Shown: positions 8,856 through 17,948, counted from the first letter of the stretch. The stretch is 64,000 nt of DNA from Candidatus Uabimicrobium amorphum (GCF_009002475.1 NZ_AP019860.1:2728001-2792000), one strand, 5' to 3'. Made by a program: numbers and translations. Notes: a model not told the origin generated them from the letters alone.

Positions 8856-11672
8856 TTACTTTTTCAAAAAGAAATATTCTTTACATGTACCACACTTAAA
8901 TTTCCCACCTTTTACGTTAATTCTCACCTTATACTTTGTTCCACAATGAGGGCAAGAAAAACGGATCAGAGTTTTGCTTTCTTTTAAGCCAAAAAAGCGT
9001 TGAATTTCATCATTGGTGTCCAATTTAACTTTATTTAATCTACCTGCAACTTTGTCTTTATTTAAATTGTCTTCCAAATTTTTGTACTGAAAAACAGTCA
9101 CGTAACGCTTTTGTAGTAAGACACCGGCAAAGTTTTCTCCACAGTTTTGTTGCTCTTGCACAATATCTTTCATATCTTCCATATCAATATAAGCAAAATT
9201 CATGGCATGTCTGACCAAAAATGCCGATTCTTTAAGAGAAAGTGAACGCGAAGCGTTTACAGCCTCCTGCATTTGAGGAGAAAGAGGTTGTGCTTGTTGT
9301 GCGGCAGCTTTTTGTTTACGCTCTTCTTCTTCTCTTCTTTTTTTCTCTTCCATAGCGAGCTTCAACGCTTGAGGGTCTAACTCCATCGTTCCCATTGAAT
9401 CGCCATCATTTTCATCTGGATCAGTGGTAGAAAAACCTAAATTTAGCATGTCATTGGGGTTAGAGGGTATCTCAAAACTAGTGGGCATTTTTAAACCATC
9501 AACACTAAAGTCCTGGCCGTCTTCACCACTATTGGGCATACTCCCTAAGTGCCCCGGTATAGACATTCCACCCGTTCCCGAGTCATTTCCTGGAATGGTC
9601 ATTCCACCACCTGTTACGGGGTTGTTTCCTGGAATGGTCATTCCACCACCCATTCCCGAGTCGCCGGAAATCGTCATTCCACCACCCATTCCTGGATTGT
9701 TTCCCGGAATAGTCATTCCACCACCCATTCCCGAGTTGCCAGAAATTGTCATTCCGCCACCCATTCCTGAGTCATTCCCAGGAATAGTCATTCCACCACC
9801 CATTCCCGAGTCGCCGGAAATCGTCATTCCACCACCCATTCCCGAGTCGCCGGAAATCGTCATTCCACCACCCATTCCCGAGTCGCCAGAAATTGTCATT
9901 CCGCCGCCCATTCCTGAGTCATTTCCAGAAATTGTCATTCCGCCGCCCATTCCTGAGTCGTTACCAGAAATTGTCATTCCGCCGCCCATTCCTGAGTCAT
10001 TACCAGAAATCGTCATTCCGCCGCCCATTCCTGAGTCGTTACCAGAAATCGTCATTCCGCCACCCATTCCTGAGTCGTTGCCAGAAATTGTCATTCCGCC
10101 ACCCATTCCTGAGTCGTTGCCAGAAATTGTCATTCCGCCGCCCATTCCTGAGTCGTTGCCAGAAATTGTCATTCCGCCACCCATTCCTGAATCGTTGCCA
10201 GAAATTGTCATTCCGCCACCCATTCCTGAATCGCCAGAAATTGTCATTCCGCCACCCATTCCTGAGTCGTTACTTGGTATGGTCATTCCGCCGCCCATTC
10301 CTGAATCGTTGCCAGAAATCGTCATTCCGCCACCCATTCCTGAATCGCCAGAAATTGTCATTCCGCCACCCATTCCCGAATCGTTGCCAGAAATCGTCAT
10401 TCCACCACCCATCCCTGAGTCGTTACTTGGTATGGTCATTCCGCCGCCCATTCCCGAATCGCCAGAGATCGTCATTCCGCCACCCATTCCCGAATTGTTT
10501 CCTGGAATGGCCGTTCCACCATGACTCTCAGGTGTTTTTGGTTTATTAAAGTTCGCTCCAAAGTTCATGGCCGCTTCGTCGGCTAATGAACCAATGGAAT
10601 CTTTTTTCGGCTTCGGTTTTTCTGGTGTTTTTGGTTTATTGAAGTTCGCTCCAAAGTTCATGGCCGCTTCGTCGGCTAATGAACCAATGGAATCTTTTTT
10701 CGGCTTCGGTTTTTCTGGTGTTTTTGGTTTATTGAAGTTCGCTCCAAAGTTCATGGCCGCTTCGTCGGCTAATGAACCAATGGAATCTTTTTTCGGTTTC
10801 GGCTTTTCCGGTGTTTTCGGTTTATTGAAATTCGCCCCAAAGTTCATGGCCGCTTCGTCGGCCAACGAGCTAACAGAATCTTTTTTCGGTTTTGGTTTTG
10901 CTGCGGCTTTGCTTGGCACCTCAGTAGTTTCATATCCATCGTCGTAATCTTGCGGAACCGCTGGCATAGGTGTATCAAATTTTGTACCAACAAACATAGC
11001 ACCTTCATTAAACATCTCTTCAATATTGACCTTGAGGACTTTTTTACCTGGAGGAGCTTCGTCTACCTTCGGCTTTTCTGCGACTTGATTGTTTTGAGAA
11101 GCATTGGCCTGTTGTTTATTTTTCGCTTCACGCGCCTTATTAGCCAACTGTTTTGACTGCGCCCCATCAAGACTAATCGTCCCACCTTTTTGCGCAATAA
11201 TTTTTCCTTCTGTCTTTGCTGTGAGACCTGTCTTAGAACCTCTCAAGAGAGCTTTTTCTGTTACAATGAAATACTTCTGACATTTACCGCATTTGAATTT
11301 GGATACTTTTTTCGGCAGTTGTTTAATTTTGAACATAGCACCGCAATGAGTACATTTAATCTGGATACCTGTTGCGCTTCTCGAAGTAACACTTCCTCCG
11401 CGTCGCAGTCCAAGAAAATTTTCAATTGCTGGACGATTTTTAATCTCTAGGCCAGCAATCTCGTCCTCATCGATACCTTGAATCAGAAAACTACGTTGCT
11501 CCGAAGTAATACATTTTCTTTTCTCTAAAATAGACAGTATGCCCTGTGAAGTGCCCGTATTTTCAATCTCTTTGTAAAAAGCATCTAAGCATATTTTTAA
11601 ATCTCTGGGAGAAATGAAATCACTTTCGACTCCACTTTTTGCAGCTGCTATTTGTTCTACTAAGTTTGCCAA
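8856..11672 (-). CDS. Repeat-rich protein with paired terminal zinc ribbons (MJ0042-type)
   Basis: This ~938-residue protein has similar ends. Each end has a helical module followed by a CxxC-CxxC zinc ribbon (C107/C110/C128/C131 near the N-terminus, C907/C910/C927/C930 at the C-terminus). Between them lie a charged linker, four near-identical 31-residue repeats (KPKKDSIGSLADEAAMNFGA type), and about 25 copies of a 12-13-residue Gly/Met repeat (GMGGGMTISGNDS). A Lys/Glu-rich coil follows. MJ0042 ribbons occur in planctomycete and myxobacterial regulatory proteins. The function here is unknown, though a scaffold role is plausible. I chose TTG 11672 because AGAGAGGA lies 7 bases before it and it starts 14 bases after the upstream stop. 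A GTG at 11717 would overlap that gene. Confidence 0.75.
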   Translation of the reverse strand: MANLVEQIAAAKSGVESDFISPRDLKICLDAFYKEIENTGTSQGILSILEKRKCITSEQRSFLIQGIDEDEIAGLEIKNRPAIENFLGLRRGGSVTSRSATGIQIKCTHCGAMFKIKQLPKKVSKFKCGKCQKYFIVTEKALLRGSKTGLTAKTEGKIIAQKGGTISLDGAQSKQLANKAREAKNKQQANASQNNQVAEKPKVDEAPPGKKVLKVNIEEMFNEGAMFVGTKFDTPMPAVPQDYDDGYETTEVPSKAAAKPKPKKDSVSSLADEAAMNFGANFNKPKTPEKPKPKKDSIGSLADEAAMNFGANFNKPKTPEKPKPKKDSIGSLADEAAMNFGANFNKPKTPEKPKPKKDSIGSLADEAAMNFGANFNKPKTPESHGGTAIPGNNSGMGGGMTISGDSGMGGGMTIPSNDSGMGGGMTISGNDSGMGGGMTISGDSGMGGGMTISGNDSGMGGGMTIPSNDSGMGGGMTISGDSGMGGGMTISGNDSGMGGGMTISGNDSGMGGGMTISGNDSGMGGGMTISGNDSGMGGGMTISGNDSGMGGGMTISGNDSGMGGGMTISGNDSGMGGGMTISGNDSGMGGGMTISGDSGMGGGMTISGDSGMGGGMTISGDSGMGGGMTIPGNDSGMGGGMTISGNSGMGGGMTIPGNNPGMGGGMTISGDSGMGGGMTIPGNNPVTGGGMTIPGNDSGTGGMSIPGHLGSMPNSGEDGQDFSVDGLKMPTSFEIPSNPNDMLNLGFSTTDPDENDGDSMGTMELDPQALKLAMEEKKRREEEERKQKAAAQQAQPLSPQMQEAVNASRSLSLKESAFLVRHAMNFAYIDMEDMKDIVQEQQNCGENFAGVLLQKRYVTVFQYKNLEDNLNKDKVAGRLNKVKLDTNDEIQRFFGLKESKTLIRFSCPHCGTKYKVRINVKGGKFKCGTCKEYFFLKK
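9560..10515 (-). repeat. Coding tandem repeat, 36/39-bp units
   Basis: About 25 head-to-tail units of 36 or 39 bp encode the Gly/Met-rich 12-13-residue repeat of the zinc-ribbon protein. Units differ mainly at ISGDS, ISGNDS and IPGN variants and at synonymous sites. The central run of eight ISGNDS units is the most uniform, suggesting recent copy-number change. It resembles a repeat array by eye but has no spacers and stays in frame, so it is coding DNA. Confidence 0.9.
10545..10900 (-). repeat. Coding tandem repeat, 93-bp units (four copies)
   Basis: Four 93-bp units, with identical landmarks at 10561, 10654, 10747 and 10840, encode 31-residue repeats of the zinc-ribbon protein. Two or three of the copies are almost identical at DNA level, and the copy nearest the N-terminus is the most diverged (it reads VSSLADE rather than IGSLADE). 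This pattern points to recent expansion from one side. Confidence 0.9.
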
Positions 11673-11686
11673 TGGTAAATCCTCTC

Positions 11687-12088
11687 TTAGAAACTCAAAA
11701 TTTCTTCTACACGACACACCACTTTATCGCAGATATCCACCCTGATTTCCAGAGGGCGGTAGTAAAATGGTATTATGTACGCAATACCTTGCGGAAAAGA
11801 ACTTTCGGGAGTATATACCTCTGCAAGATTTTTACCTTTTTCCACTAAACGATAAATCCATCGTTGCTGCTCTCCCTCACGTTTTTCTACAAACGTCGGT
11901 TTTCCCAAAATAATTTCTACTTCTTTTTCCGTCATTCCGTTAATCACTTGCCCTGTTTTGATGGCAAGCTTTTTCTTAGCGTCCATTTCTGGATTTTCTT
12001 TCACATAATTTTTTTGTGTACTTTGGCAACATATTATACTGCAAATAATAGCTAGATAAGCAGCACAACGAAAGAACGTTTTTTTCAT
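11687..12088 (-). CDS. BamE/SmpA-like small lipoprotein
   Basis: A 133-residue lipoprotein candidate: MKK start, hydrophobic segment, and a cysteine pair at residues 20-21 (SIICC) that serves as the lipobox. Residues ~43-60 contain GQVINGMTEKEVEIILGKP, the pattern that opens BamE/SmpA and related DUF domains (a helix that begins GMT.xEV, then LGxP). The rest is a short beta-rich domain ending in VVCRVEEI. BamE proteins assist outer-membrane protein assembly, but the broader fold includes other lipoproteins, so the assignment is to a family type only. I chose ATG 12088, which has AAGAGA upstream and gives a proper signal peptide. A longer reading frame to 12139 has no signal at its start. It is followed after 14 bases by the zinc-ribbon gene. 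Confidence 0.7.
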   Translation of the reverse strand: MKKTFFRCAAYLAIICSIICCQSTQKNYVKENPEMDAKKKLAIKTGQVINGMTEKEVEIILGKPTFVEKREGEQQRWIYRLVEKGKNLAEVYTPESSFPQGIAYIIPFYYRPLEIRVDICDKVVCRVEEILSF

Positions 12089-12324
12089 ACTTTTTCTCTT
12101 GCAGAATTGATATACACGATTTGTAGGAGTTCGACGCATTTTAAACTCCTAAAAGATTCTTTCATTCCCATTTCTGTAGGGCAAGATGTTATGCAGATTG
12201 CACAAATAATTAGGACGAAACTACAATACCTGAATTATTTTTCTGTACATCCATCACGCTTTTTATTATATCATATATTTCTATACGGTAAAATCTGTTT
12301 TCATAAAATTCATGGAGCAAAATA

Positions 12325-13125
12325 GTGCTTTCTCGTAAAAATATGTCTCAAAAAGGCTTACAATACTACGTCCAAGGTGAATCAGATCCTCATGTCGTCT
12401 TTATTCATGGTTTGTTTGGCTGTGGGCGGAATTGGCATAGTTACCTACGCTATGTAAATGAACAATTTTCTTTATCTTGTTGTGCCCCTGACTTAAGAGG
12501 TCAAGGAGATAGCCAACATTTTTCTTGTCCTGGAACGATAGAAAGTCTCGTCGAAGATATTTATGATTTTTTAAGCGAACTCAATTTATCGAAAAAACCA
12601 ATTGTAATAGGACATTCCCTTGGAGCAAAAATCGCGATTGTACTCGCAGCGAAATATCCACAACTTACCGAAAAAATTATGGTTGTTGATACAGCACTGC
12701 CTCCTATTGGTCGTGAAGTATTCACCATTCTTGAATGGTTAAACGGTTTAAAAACTCCTGTCCAGGAAAGACGTGAAGCACGTTCCTACTTTGACGATTT
12801 AACACAAGACCAGCGCTTGAGAAATTTTTTACTCACAAACCTAGTCAAAGGAGAAAAGGGATACCAGTGGCGTTTGGATTTACAAGGTTTACATGGAGTG
12901 GTCACAAGTTTAACGACAATGGATTTGGAGCCTTATTGGCTTAAAATAAATGTTCCTATTTGCTTGGTTCGTGGTGCAGACAGTACACACTTAACAGCGG
13001 AACAAGCCCAGCAGATGAGATCGTTGCGTGATGTGGACTTTGTCGAAATAGAAAATGCGGAGCACTGGGTCCACGCAGACAACCCCGTTGCATTTAGGGA
13101 ATGCCTGCGTAACTTTTTGGTGTAA
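12325..13125 (+). CDS. Alpha/beta-hydrolase, esterase-like
   Basis: This 266-residue alpha/beta-hydrolase has the catalytic set in place. The oxyanion-hole strand is VVFIHGLFGCG (24-34), the nucleophile elbow is GHSLG (S98), and the catalytic His is in NAEHWVH (H247). DLRGQGDS at 56-63 and the lack of a signal peptide fit cytoplasmic YbfF/ABHD11-type esterases, which act on small acyl esters. The true substrate is unknown. The GTG start at 12325 has a GGAG site 7 bases upstream, and an ATG six codons later is possible. It faces the small secreted-protein gene, with palindromes between the two. Confidence 0.8.
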   Translation: MLSRKNMSQKGLQYYVQGESDPHVVFIHGLFGCGRNWHSYLRYVNEQFSLSCCAPDLRGQGDSQHFSCPGTIESLVEDIYDFLSELNLSKKPIVIGHSLGAKIAIVLAAKYPQLTEKIMVVDTALPPIGREVFTILEWLNGLKTPVQERREARSYFDDLTQDQRLRNFLLTNLVKGEKGYQWRLDLQGLHGVVTSLTTMDLEPYWLKINVPICLVRGADSTHLTAEQAQQMRSLRDVDFVEIENAEHWVHADNPVAFRECLRNFLV

Positions 13126-13175
13126 TCGAGCTTACGATTATGCCCTCACAATCGGCGAAGCCGATTGTGAGGGCA
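13123..13175. repeat. Two adjacent palindromes between convergent genes
   Basis: TAATCG-agctta-CGATTA (13123-13140) begins at the stop codon of the hydrolase. It is followed directly by a perfect 16-bp hairpin with a GAA loop (13141-13175, arms TGCCCTCACAATCGGC and complement). A smaller TATCTC-A-GAGATA hairpin lies at 13197-13209. There is no T-tract. The long perfect stem could block transcription from both sides or be a dispersed palindromic element. Confidence 0.7.
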
Positions 13176-13216
13176 CCAAATACTAGCAAATCTCGATATC
13201 TCAGAGATAACGAATA

Positions 13217-13774
13217 CTACTTTACAACGTCTTTAAACTTCGCCATTTGTTGCACTTTTGGCAGTTTAACAGCCGCCTTCCCGTCTTTCGTCTTTGTTTC
13301 TAAAAAACCTGGAAACAAAAAACTTAAAAGTTGTTTTGCCTCTTTTTCACTTGAACCACTATTGCACAAAAACCACTTCTTTTTATCCTTGGATGATGCG
13401 ATCATAAAACCATCTAAGATAATCTCCATATCGCTGTTTTCTGTTACCATTTTTAATGGTACAAAAACAATGTATTCCTGTTTATGGGTGTATATTTTTG
13501 TAGGTTTTTGAAAAGTGTAAGAAAGAGTAAAGCCGGATTTGGCTTTTTGTTCCATAGCCTTCTCTGTTGTCAAAATTAAATTTTCTTTGCCCTTGAATAG
13601 TTTGACTATTTTGGGATGCGTTACGTCAGCAACATGCTTGTAGTTTCCTTTATCTAGAGCGTTCTTCATTTTGATAACTTCATTATGCAATTGGTCGGCC
13701 AATTTTGCATCTATGGTATCTGCTAAAACAAAATTAACGGCGAAAGCCATCAAAACTATGGCCCATTTTTTCAT
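13217..13774 (-). CDS. Small secreted protein of unknown function
   Basis: I do not recognise this 185-residue protein. It has a clear signal peptide (about residues 1-18, with VLA before ADTIDAK). The mature part is alpha/beta and Lys-rich with no obvious motif. Its layout (a helical start, HNEVIKMKNALDKG, then strands) resembles small secreted NTF2/DUF4878-like proteins, but that is only a resemblance. An AAGGA site precedes the ATG at 13774. It lies 42 bases downstream of the homoaconitase gene on the same strand, so it may be the last gene of the long minus-strand unit or have its own promoter. Confidence 0.65.
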   Translation of the reverse strand: MKKWAIVLMAFAVNFVLADTIDAKLADQLHNEVIKMKNALDKGNYKHVADVTHPKIVKLFKGKENLILTTEKAMEQKAKSGFTLSYTFQKPTKIYTHKQEYIVFVPLKMVTENSDMEIILDGFMIASSKDKKKWFLCNSGSSEKEAKQLLSFLFPGFLETKTKDGKAAVKLPKVQQMAKFKDVVK

Positions 13775-13816
13775 GAAAAATCCTTCCTTCGGCGTGAAGC
13801 GAATTGATAAAAATTG

Positions 13817-15730
13817 TTATCCCCGATTTACCACCCAGTTTTGGATGCCATCGGCCACAATTAATTCTTGAATTATTTTTTGAAAATATTCTAGTGGGTA
13901 TTTTTCGTCATTTAATGTCACAACTGAATTTGCAAAATCCACCTCAATTTTTTTGTCGAGGCGAACTGTTGGAAGCGTGTGATAGTCTTGTTGTAAGTCG
14001 CGAACCAACTGTGGTGTTTCGATAATTAAGAATCCGTTGTTAATAGCATTGCGCTTGAAAGTTTGGCTAAAAGAGCCCGCGATTACCATACGTATACCGA
14101 AATATTTAAGAGCTGTTGCCGCTTGCTCTCTAGAGCTTCCTGTACCAAAATTAAATCCGGCAATCAAGATATCCCCGCTCTGTGCTATTTGTGTAAACCG
14201 TGTGTCGTAGTTTTCCATCACAACAGCGGCTTGTTCCTGCGGGGAAAGACCGTCATTGTATGTGTATTTTCCAGGATATATTCCATCCGTGTTAATATTG
14301 TCTTCCAAACACAGAACAACGTTGGCATGCCATTTTTTCATGAACGCCTCGTTCCACTCTCCACGTCGTGGTTGCTGCGTAGAGGTAGTTTCGATTGTCG
14401 CACGGATGTCTTTTGCAAATTTCATTTGTTGTGGAGAAACAATTTTACCCGCAATGGCAGAAGCCGCAACGACAGCCGGCGATGACAAGTACACATCTGC
14501 TGATCTCGCACCCATGCGACCTTTAAAATTGCGATTGGTCGCAGAAATAGCCGTTTCATTTTCTTCGAGAATGCCTTGCCCCAAACCAATACACGGTCCG
14601 CAACCTGGAGGAAGAACTATCGCGCCCGCATCTGTTAGAATTTGCCAATCTCCACGCTGCGAACTTTCCTGTTGTACTTCTGCTGAAGCAGCGGAAACAT
14701 AAAACTTAATGTCGCTATGCACTTTTTGATTCTTTAAAATAGCGGCCGCTTGAGCAAGATCTTCCACACGACTGTTTACACAAGAGACCAAATAGGCTTT
14801 ATCTATCTTAATATTTCTTTTTTCTATTTCAGAAATAGAAGTCATCACTTTTACGGAGTTGGGTCCACTAACGTGAGGGCTTATCGAAGCTAGGTCTAGT
14901 TGTAGGTGTTTGTGGTAGGTAGCACCGCGGTCGGCGAGCATAATATTCTCTTGCAACTCGTCTATACGCTGATGAGAAATACGTGGATGCTTTTTGTGTT
15001 TTACTCGCTCGGCTCTTTCTCTTAACCATGCGATTGTATACTTGTCTACGGGAAATAATCCCGAAAGCGCTCCCCACTCCGTTGTCATATTTGCAATGGT
15101 CAAACGATCGTGGATGGCGAGTTGTGCAATTCCTTCCCCGCAAAATTCCACCGCGTGATTGAGAACTTCATCCTGATGAAAGTGCCCACACAATGCAATG
15201 ATAATATCTTTGCCGCTGACTCCAGGAGGCATTTCTCCAATAAGTTCCACTTTCGCCACGGGTGGTATTTGCCACCATGTCTGCGTTGTGCCCCAAATTA
15301 CTGCTGCATCTGTGCGTACAACAGGTGTTCCCAAACACCCGAGTCCACCATACATATTGGTATGACTATCGGAGGCAACCACAAAAGTATTTGGCCAAGC
15401 ATAGCCTTCTTCGCACATGATCTGGTGACCAATACCTTTACCAGCACGATAAAAATCAATATTATGTTTACGGCAAAAACTTTCTATTTTTTGGTATTTT
15501 TGTTGGTTCTGTATACTTTGGTCTTGAATGTTGTGGTCAAGGGCACACACCACTTGTTGTGGTGACGCAACCTTAGGGAACTTCATATTTGTAAATTTAG
15601 GAATAACCGCCCCGGTATTGTCATGCGTCATCACATGAAGAGGTCGTATTTGTACATAATCTCCGCTATGGACCTCTCCATGCACATCAATAGCAAAATT
15701 TTGCGCAATTTTCTCTGTTAAATTTTGCAT
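13817..15730 (-). CDS. Homoaconitase-like protein (fungal LYS4 type)
   Basis: This 637-residue protein is an aconitase-family hydro-lyase with the large and swivel domains in one chain. The three Fe-S cysteines are present (C317 in VSCVNSR, C377 and C380 in GCGPC). Segments such as SDSHTNMYGG (121-129), CLGTPVVRTDA (132-141), TWWQIPP (151-157) and ANMTTEWGALSGLFP match fungal homoaconitase more closely than bacterial AcnA, AcnB or LeuC. The C-terminal part has NTDGIYPGKYTY and GFNFGTGSSREQAATA, again the LYS4 pattern. Homoaconitase converts homocitrate to homoisocitrate in the aminoadipate lysine pathway. No other gene of that pathway is in the window, so the physiological substrate is unproven. 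A GAGG site precedes the ATG, and the TPR gene ends 9 bases upstream. Confidence 0.75.
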   Translation of the reverse strand: MQNLTEKIAQNFAIDVHGEVHSGDYVQIRPLHVMTHDNTGAVIPKFTNMKFPKVASPQQVVCALDHNIQDQSIQNQQKYQKIESFCRKHNIDFYRAGKGIGHQIMCEEGYAWPNTFVVASDSHTNMYGGLGCLGTPVVRTDAAVIWGTTQTWWQIPPVAKVELIGEMPPGVSGKDIIIALCGHFHQDEVLNHAVEFCGEGIAQLAIHDRLTIANMTTEWGALSGLFPVDKYTIAWLRERAERVKHKKHPRISHQRIDELQENIMLADRGATYHKHLQLDLASISPHVSGPNSVKVMTSISEIEKRNIKIDKAYLVSCVNSRVEDLAQAAAILKNQKVHSDIKFYVSAASAEVQQESSQRGDWQILTDAGAIVLPPGCGPCIGLGQGILEENETAISATNRNFKGRMGARSADVYLSSPAVVAASAIAGKIVSPQQMKFAKDIRATIETTSTQQPRRGEWNEAFMKKWHANVVLCLEDNINTDGIYPGKYTYNDGLSPQEQAAVVMENYDTRFTQIAQSGDILIAGFNFGTGSSREQAATALKYFGIRMVIAGSFSQTFKRNAINNGFLIIETPQLVRDLQQDYHTLPTVRLDKKIEVDFANSVVTLNDEKYPLEYFQKIIQELIVADGIQNWVVNRG

Positions 15731-15739
15731 CGTAAACCT

Positions 15740-17938
15740 CTAAATTAGTCGCGGCATTAGCTCTAACTTTGCCTCAGCTTGTTCTCTTAATGCTCTAGCA
15801 CCTTCATGTTGCGGTTTTAATTCCTGTATCCGCGAACAAATATGGCGAACCTCTCCATAGTTACCATGCGTAAGGCTTTTTTTTGCATACGTGTAATAAT
15901 AGTTTACCGCTTCTTCATACTCACCAAGGCATTCGTAAAGGTGCGCTATTTCCATATATTGTGCACGTTCCGTTCCTGGAGCTAACTCTATTACTTTGGA
16001 AAAAGCTTCGATAGCCTCTTTGTGCATTCCCAAAGATTTTGCCAAATAACCCACGAGACGATACTCCTCTACCGCACGCGCATGACGATGCAATTGTCGC
16101 AAAATATTAGCGTGACAATGTCGCGCGTGTAAATTAAATGGATCTATTGACAACAGGGATTCAAACGCCTCACGTGCCTTGCGCAAGTCACTCTTGTCAT
16201 AAAAATGTGTTCCTAGATCAATGAGTTCCGAAATGGATTCCGAACGCCTTTCCATTTGGAACAATATACTAGAAAGAAGTTTGCGATTGTTAAAATCATC
16301 GGGGTCTAGCTTTATGAGTTTGCGTAAATGTGCCACCAAAGAATCTTTATCATCTAACTTTTTCAGAAGATCAATGTTTTCTTTGAGCGCTTTAATTGCT
16401 TCATCTATTTTTTTCTTGTGTATGTATGCTTCACACAACCAATCACGTGCAATGATAGATTCTGGCTCATACTTTATAATCCATTTGCAAACTTCAATAA
16501 GCGCATCTTCCGAACCACGGTCGTTACTCGATTCGTTTTTCATTTCACTGTAAATGGATTTTCCCAAGTTTTTGTATTGGTCTACGGCTTCATTGTGTTT
16601 TCCTAATTTAATAAGCCCGTCACCCAGCTCTATTTGAGCATGAAAATCATTGGGGTTTATCGCCAAAATTTTGCGATATGCACTCAGTGCTAATTCAGGT
16701 TTTTTCTGTTTGTTCATCAACATCGCGAGAATGTAATACACCGAGATAGCGTTTTCCTTGTCACCCATTTCGATGTAAAGCGAAGCCATTAATTCTAGGT
16801 TACTGGAACTAGACGGATAGTTTTTGTTTGCTTCGTCGAGAACCATAATCGCTTTGCGTTTATCTTTTACGGATATTTTTCTCGCGTACACCGCAGAAAT
16901 CTCAGCGGCTTTTTCTAACAAACTCGATTTATAATAACAATGAATCAACTTTTCATAAGCCTCAAGATTGTCAGGAGAAAAGTTCACAACTTTGTTATAT
17001 GCTTTTATCGCCTCTTCATATCTATCTTTATCAAACGCAATTTGGCCTTGTTCATTGTATTTTACAGCCGCCTTAGCCGTTAAACCTTTTTTGTCATATG
17101 CACGGGCAAGCCAACTAATGGTTTCGTAATTTTTATATCCTTTACTTTCCAACAATTCATAAATAGAAATGCACTTCTCTCCATCGTTGCGAATAGAGTC
17201 TAATCGCGTCATCTGTGCAATTTCTTCTACGGTTTTGAGTCGAATTTGCTCATTCTTAATCAAGTCTGACATAATTTTCATGCCTTGAAAGTTTGTCAGA
17301 CGCACCGATATTAAAATTTCATCGATGTTTTGCTTACCATCCACTTTTTCAAAAATTCTTTTGCTATCGCCGTCGTCATTATCAATTGAATCGGTAATTT
17401 TTGCAGGAATATCTTTGGTTGAAGGTATGATTTCTTGAATCAATTCCCATTCATCGGCGCGACGCGCTGCTTCCATCAGAATGGCTTCAAATTTAATATT
17501 GATGGGTAAATTTACCAAATCTAAATCAAAAATTTCTTCGCTGAGTTCATTCTGCATAAATTCACACTTGATGTTCTCCCAGTTGAGAACTTCATATAAC
17601 TCTTCTTCAATTTGTTTACGACATATATCTGCGAGAAATCCCACATCTTTAAACTCGTCGGGAACACTTTCACAGTTGCGCAATGCATCTAATAGCGAAG
17701 TAATCATTTCGCGTTGTTTGAAGAAAATAGAACGCAGCGTTTCTTTGTTTATTTTGTCAAAATTGCGCAAACTTTCCGCTAAAATAGATTTCCCATGAGC
17801 AAAAGCCAACGAACGGATCATACCGTCTTTTAAGTAAATAAATATCTCTTCTTCATCAGTTTCGACCATCAATGTCCCAGATTGCGAAGTTTCGTGAATC
17901 TGTTTTAGTACAACGGGGAGTATTTCTAATTCACTCAT
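15740..17938 (-). CDS. DUF4388 and TPR-repeat protein
   Basis: This 732-residue protein starts with a DUF4388/PATAN-like domain (about residues 5-120). That domain contains SGTLMVETDEEEIFIYLKDG and then an helical region. A second small segment follows (FEKVDGKQNIDEIL, about 190-235), and then a long TPR superhelix to the end (about 265-725), with units carrying the usual A/G/Y/P pattern. DUF4388 proteins in delta-proteobacteria and planctomycetes often sit in signalling or gliding complexes and mediate protein contacts. A scaffold or adaptor role is likely. The AGGAG site, 10-base gap from the giant TPR gene and 9-base gap to the homoaconitase gene place it in the middle of a packed operon. 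Confidence 0.8.
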   Translation of the reverse strand: MSELEILPVVLKQIHETSQSGTLMVETDEEEIFIYLKDGMIRSLAFAHGKSILAESLRNFDKINKETLRSIFFKQREMITSLLDALRNCESVPDEFKDVGFLADICRKQIEEELYEVLNWENIKCEFMQNELSEEIFDLDLVNLPINIKFEAILMEAARRADEWELIQEIIPSTKDIPAKITDSIDNDDGDSKRIFEKVDGKQNIDEILISVRLTNFQGMKIMSDLIKNEQIRLKTVEEIAQMTRLDSIRNDGEKCISIYELLESKGYKNYETISWLARAYDKKGLTAKAAVKYNEQGQIAFDKDRYEEAIKAYNKVVNFSPDNLEAYEKLIHCYYKSSLLEKAAEISAVYARKISVKDKRKAIMVLDEANKNYPSSSSNLELMASLYIEMGDKENAISVYYILAMLMNKQKKPELALSAYRKILAINPNDFHAQIELGDGLIKLGKHNEAVDQYKNLGKSIYSEMKNESSNDRGSEDALIEVCKWIIKYEPESIIARDWLCEAYIHKKKIDEAIKALKENIDLLKKLDDKDSLVAHLRKLIKLDPDDFNNRKLLSSILFQMERRSESISELIDLGTHFYDKSDLRKAREAFESLLSIDPFNLHARHCHANILRQLHRHARAVEEYRLVGYLAKSLGMHKEAIEAFSKVIELAPGTERAQYMEIAHLYECLGEYEEAVNYYYTYAKKSLTHGNYGEVRHICSRIQELKPQHEGARALREQAEAKLELMPRLI

Positions 17939-17948
17939 TATGATTCTC

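Noticed and set aside
9560..10515. CRISPR array
   Set aside because: Direct repeats of 36-39 bp are contiguous, in frame and have no unique spacers. They encode a protein repeat, and no cas genes are nearby.
9424..10524. A 366-residue open frame on the plus strand, rich in Pro/Ile (PPPIPES repeats), opposite the zinc-ribbon gene
   Set aside because: It is the antisense reading of the coding repeats. The repeat unit has no stop in this frame, so openness follows from the repeat and not from selection. The minus-strand gene has zinc ribbons at both ends and a good ribosome binding site.
13141..13175. Rho-independent terminator
   Set aside because: The stem is long and perfect but no T-tract follows on either strand, so it is listed as a palindrome instead.
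14063..15565. Several 140-150-residue plus-strand frames opposite the homoaconitase gene
   Set aside because: They are shadow frames of a well-conserved enzyme and have no ribosome binding sites or motifs.
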